From the NCBI RefSeq assembly GCF_008629655.1, contig NZ_VWSG01000002.1:243636-307635 (forward strand): DNA of 64,000 bases, given 5' to 3'. The notes beneath the pieces are model-generated. The model was not told the origin of the DNA. It worked only from the letters and a program-made list of their open reading frames with translations, and searched no databases. Source of the DNA: Paenimyroides baculatum (GTDB taxonomy: Bacteria; Bacteroidota; Bacteroidia; Flavobacteriales; Flavobacteriaceae). Positions 61,877 to 64,000 of this stretch are shown piece after piece (within the stretch, counting starts at the first letter, position 1; each line of letters starts with the position of its first letter). A program made the position numbers and the translations under genes.

Positions 61877-63058
61877 TTATTTTCTGGTTATATTGTTCAC
61901 TTCCATGATATAATCAATAATTTTTAGGTACGGAACATTGTATTCTACTTTGGTATTAAGTGCTACAGCCTGATAACAATAGTGCAGTGCCCTATCAGGA
62001 TCAATTTCTTTAAGAGCCTCCAACAGCATGATGTTGAATTCGTTTTCGTAAGGATAAATGGAAAAATAGGCATGACAGTTTTTTAAATCTCCGTTAGCCA
62101 CAAGGATCTGTAACAATACCTGTTCTGCTTCCAAGGGCAGTTTGAAACCTTCGTTTAAAAACTCGTTTAAATTTCGGGCTATCGATGATGAAAGATTGTC
62201 TTTCTGTTCTTTGTGGGCGTTTGCATATATACTGGCAATAGTGTTTACTATTACCCCTTTTCCAAAATCAACTTCAAAAAACCTGCCGACTAAATAATCG
62301 GACTGTGCCTTCCATAAGGAACTGTCTTGCAAATTGTTCAACATCAGCGCATATTTTTCAATAATTGCAAGCTGGTATTTCTGCAGCCTTGTACCCGGTA
62401 CCCGGTATTTATAATATTTGTTGTTAAGGCTTGCAATGATCTCTTCTAAAAAAAGGAAGGCTTTTTCCTGTGCAATTAGCGACTGCATATACTGAAAAAC
62501 AGGCTCCAGAGACTGTTCAAGGTACTGGATGATTTTTTTTAGTTCGTTTAATTCTATTTTTTTACGTTTCGCCATTACGGAAGTGAACGCTTTCTGAATA
62601 ATCTCTTCTATTTCTTTTATTTCGAAATTTATCGTTTTAGCCGAGAATTCCAACAGAAACATCATTTCTGCCTCTTTATTTTTACTGAAGTAATCGTGAA
62701 GCCACGCGGTTATTTGAGGAAGGGTAAGATCTTGAAGGATTTGTTGTGCCTTACTTTGCTTTGCCGCTTTCTTTGTGCGTACCTTCTTACCTGGTATTTT
62801 TCCTGTTATGCTGTCTTTAATATTTAAAAGCAATGCTGTTTTATGTATACAGAAAGTTTCTGCTGAACCGCAATCGCAACTGTGACTTGTTACCTCTGTG
62901 CTTTTTAATGTGAGGGAGACATCGAAACTTTCAGCATCATCATCAACAAATGCGATGTAACTTCCGTCTGTCTGCTGTTCTACTTCACGTACGTTCAGTT
63001 GTGCAATCTTATTTTTTTTTGTTGCGGATAATTTATCCAGTATTTCTGCAGCCTTCAT
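61877..63058 (-). CDS. SWIM zinc finger family protein
   Basis: 393 residues. The SWIM motif near residue 60 (SHSCDCGSAETFCIHKTALLL, pattern CxC-x(n)-CxH) binds zinc and DNA or protein. The rest is helical, TPR-like, with many Lys/Leu/Glu heptads and no ATPase motor. In other Bacteroidota such proteins lie next to SNF2 helicase or MoxR genes; none is in this window, so it is an orphan here. Confidence 0.85.
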   Translation of the reverse strand: MKAAEILDKLSATKKNKIAQLNVREVEQQTDGSYIAFVDDDAESFDVSLTLKSTEVTSHSCDCGSAETFCIHKTALLLNIKDSITGKIPGKKVRTKKAAKQSKAQQILQDLTLPQITAWLHDYFSKNKEAEMMFLLEFSAKTINFEIKEIEEIIQKAFTSVMAKRKKIELNELKKIIQYLEQSLEPVFQYMQSLIAQEKAFLFLEEIIASLNNKYYKYRVPGTRLQKYQLAIIEKYALMLNNLQDSSLWKAQSDYLVGRFFEVDFGKGVIVNTIASIYANAHKEQKDNLSSSIARNLNEFLNEGFKLPLEAEQVLLQILVANGDLKNCHAYFSIYPYENEFNIMLLEALKEIDPDRALHYCYQAVALNTKVEYNVPYLKIIDYIMEVNNITRK

Positions 63059-63614
63059 ATATCTATTTTACAACATGTAAAGTTATATTTTTTTGGGGAA
63101 TGGTGCTTTAATCTCGATGGCAATCAGGACAGGCTTCTTGTTTTTGACCTATTACACTAGATTCTGTATGCGGAATAGAAATATTTTGGTTTCTCTCTTC
63201 TTTTGATAGATCAAAAGAAGCAAAAATCTTATTTCTTTTATCTTGCCGTATCATTAAAACGTTCGACTACGTTTTATAAGCTAAATCATAAAAAAATATT
63301 CATTCTTTTCTATTTATAATAATGTATTCATGAATCTTCGATTTCGCTTTGCTCTCTTATGATTTTGCGCTTACTGCAACTTGTCAACGCTCGATTTAAT
63401 GATAATGGCCCTCGATTCTTAACTTCTTCCGTTCATTTTGCCTTGATGCAAAACGAACCAAAAAATCAAGACTTCAGCTTTTCACCGGTCAAAATATGTT
63501 TCATTTCCTAAAAGAAATAAACTCGAACAAGTTCTCAAACAGCATTTCTTTTCACGGAAATTTCAACATTTTTGACACTCGTCGAAAATCTAATGTCACT
63601 GGATCCTTTATATT

Positions 63615-63998
63615 ATTCAATTTGATTTTAATTGAGAATTTAATGAACAAAAAGTTTAAATGGGGCTACTCCATAAAGCCCAAAAAGAGCTTAGGGTTTA
63701 TCGTTTACATTTTTTTAACCTGCGAAGTTTTGGTAACCTTGTAGGTTTAATGATTTGTTTTTGTGATTCTAGTTTATATTTTTTAATAAACTGTTTGACT
63801 ATTAGGGAAATTAATCTCACTAATTCCTAATAGAAACATTTCGGTTTTACTCTTCTTTGAAACACCAAAGAAGCAAAGTGTTTTTTCGGCGATCTTTTAA
63901 TCGGTCGAAATTCACTTTTGAGGCTATATACGATCAATTGCTATTTATAAATTAATGAAATCGTGAATCTTCGATTTGATCGAAACGGTGTTTCACAC
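63615..63998 (+). repeat. 384-base dispersed direct repeat, copy 2
   Basis: Gapless match to 58581-58964 (offset 5034). It reaches the window end, where the two copies begin to differ, so the right border is uncertain. Confidence 0.85.
63643..63744 (+). CDS. 33-residue basic-hydrophobic peptide in repeat copy 2
   Basis: It encodes MNKKFKWGYSIKPKKSLGF plus the same hydrophobic tail ending VTL. The ATG is aligned with copy 1. An upstream in-frame ATG at 63496 would give 82 residues, but that extension has no counterpart in copy 1. Three of the eight base differences from copy 1 are silent. Confidence 0.35.
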   Translation: MNKKFKWGYSIKPKKSLGFIVYIFLTCEVLVTL

Positions 63999-64000
63999 AA

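Larger units (their letters stand above)
63059..64000. repeat. Intergenic repeat field, right side (runs off the window)
   Basis: There is no ordinary gene. It holds a diverged hairpin copy (CTTCTTTTGAT/ATCAAAAGAAG, 63197-63220) and the CTTGAT/ATCAAG hairpin with loop ACGAACC (63442-63470). It also holds the ATGTATTCATGAATCTTCGA segment (about 63323) shared with about 59390, and repeat copy 2 at 63615-63998. Confidence 0.6.

Noticed and set aside
63496..63642. N-terminal extension of the repeat copy 2 ORF (to 82 codons)
   Set aside because: Copy 1 has no matching extension; the shared unit starts at 63615 and the shared ATG is at 63643.
1..64000. CRISPR array or defence island
   Set aside because: No regularly spaced repeats, cas, restriction-modification or abortive-infection genes were recognised. 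Fic is the only possible toxin-class gene with clear motifs.

Overview
This window is an AT-rich chromosomal segment from a member of the Flavobacteriaceae (Bacteroidota). The evidence is a type IX secretion C-terminal sorting domain, a tmRNA tag ending NYALAA, Bacteroidota-type promoters (TTTG, about 19 bases, TAnnTTTG), and family relationships such as a DUF6952 protein, PepSY-like proteins and a RibBA with a worn RibA half. The species cannot be fixed from sequence reading alone.

Layout. 1-3.5 kb is an accessory-looking patch: the end of a Fic protein, a small partner ORF, a decayed paralogue fragment and a surface lipoprotein. 3.6-10.2 kb holds a small DUF551-like protein, a BrkB/YihY membrane protein, topoisomerase IV (parE-parC) and an orphan response regulator. 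10.3-10.9 kb holds a candidate 6S-like RNA followed by tmRNA (ssrA). An IS3-family element (about 10965-12523) sits directly behind the tmRNA terminator, next to a damaged ORF. 13.2-36 kb is core genome: ychF; a pyrR-pyrB-STAS-like-rnz-pdxH operon; a polyamine pair (speA plus a deoxyhypusine synthase-like gene); aroB and proline dehydrogenase; an amino acid permease; a peroxiredoxin-thioredoxin-DUF6952 group; a dgkA-like-ftsK-lolA-lptF/G-ribB operon; and tRNA-Ser(UGA).

36.5-58.5 kb is a regulator-rich accessory stretch in which small modules each carry their own regulator. They are a two-component system with two PepSY-like proteins (shared TTTAGGAAT direct repeats), PadR-HAAS-serine hydrolase, TetR-thioesterase-FabF-thiolase (two matching TATACC-N4-GGTATA operators), a Fur-family regulator with two TGCAA-N5-TTGCA palindromes beside a flavoprotein, a second TetR, LLM oxidoreductase-HxlR, and AraC with a VOC lipoprotein. 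It also holds a histone H1-like protein, a type IX cargo protein, an Ntn-hydrolase and two frameshifted genes.

58.5-64 kb is dominated by intergenic repeats. A 384-base unit occurs twice at about 97% identity (offset 5034), with degenerate partial copies between. It carries a 33-codon ORF for a basic-then-hydrophobic peptide and conserved hairpins, some of which keep pairing in diverged copies. Between the two copies lie CsbD, YtxH, a second DUF551-like protein, a stand-alone cyanophycin-synthetase N-domain protein and a SWIM zinc-finger protein. The repeat family, the lone CphA N-domain and the 6S-like RNA are the most promising items to follow up.
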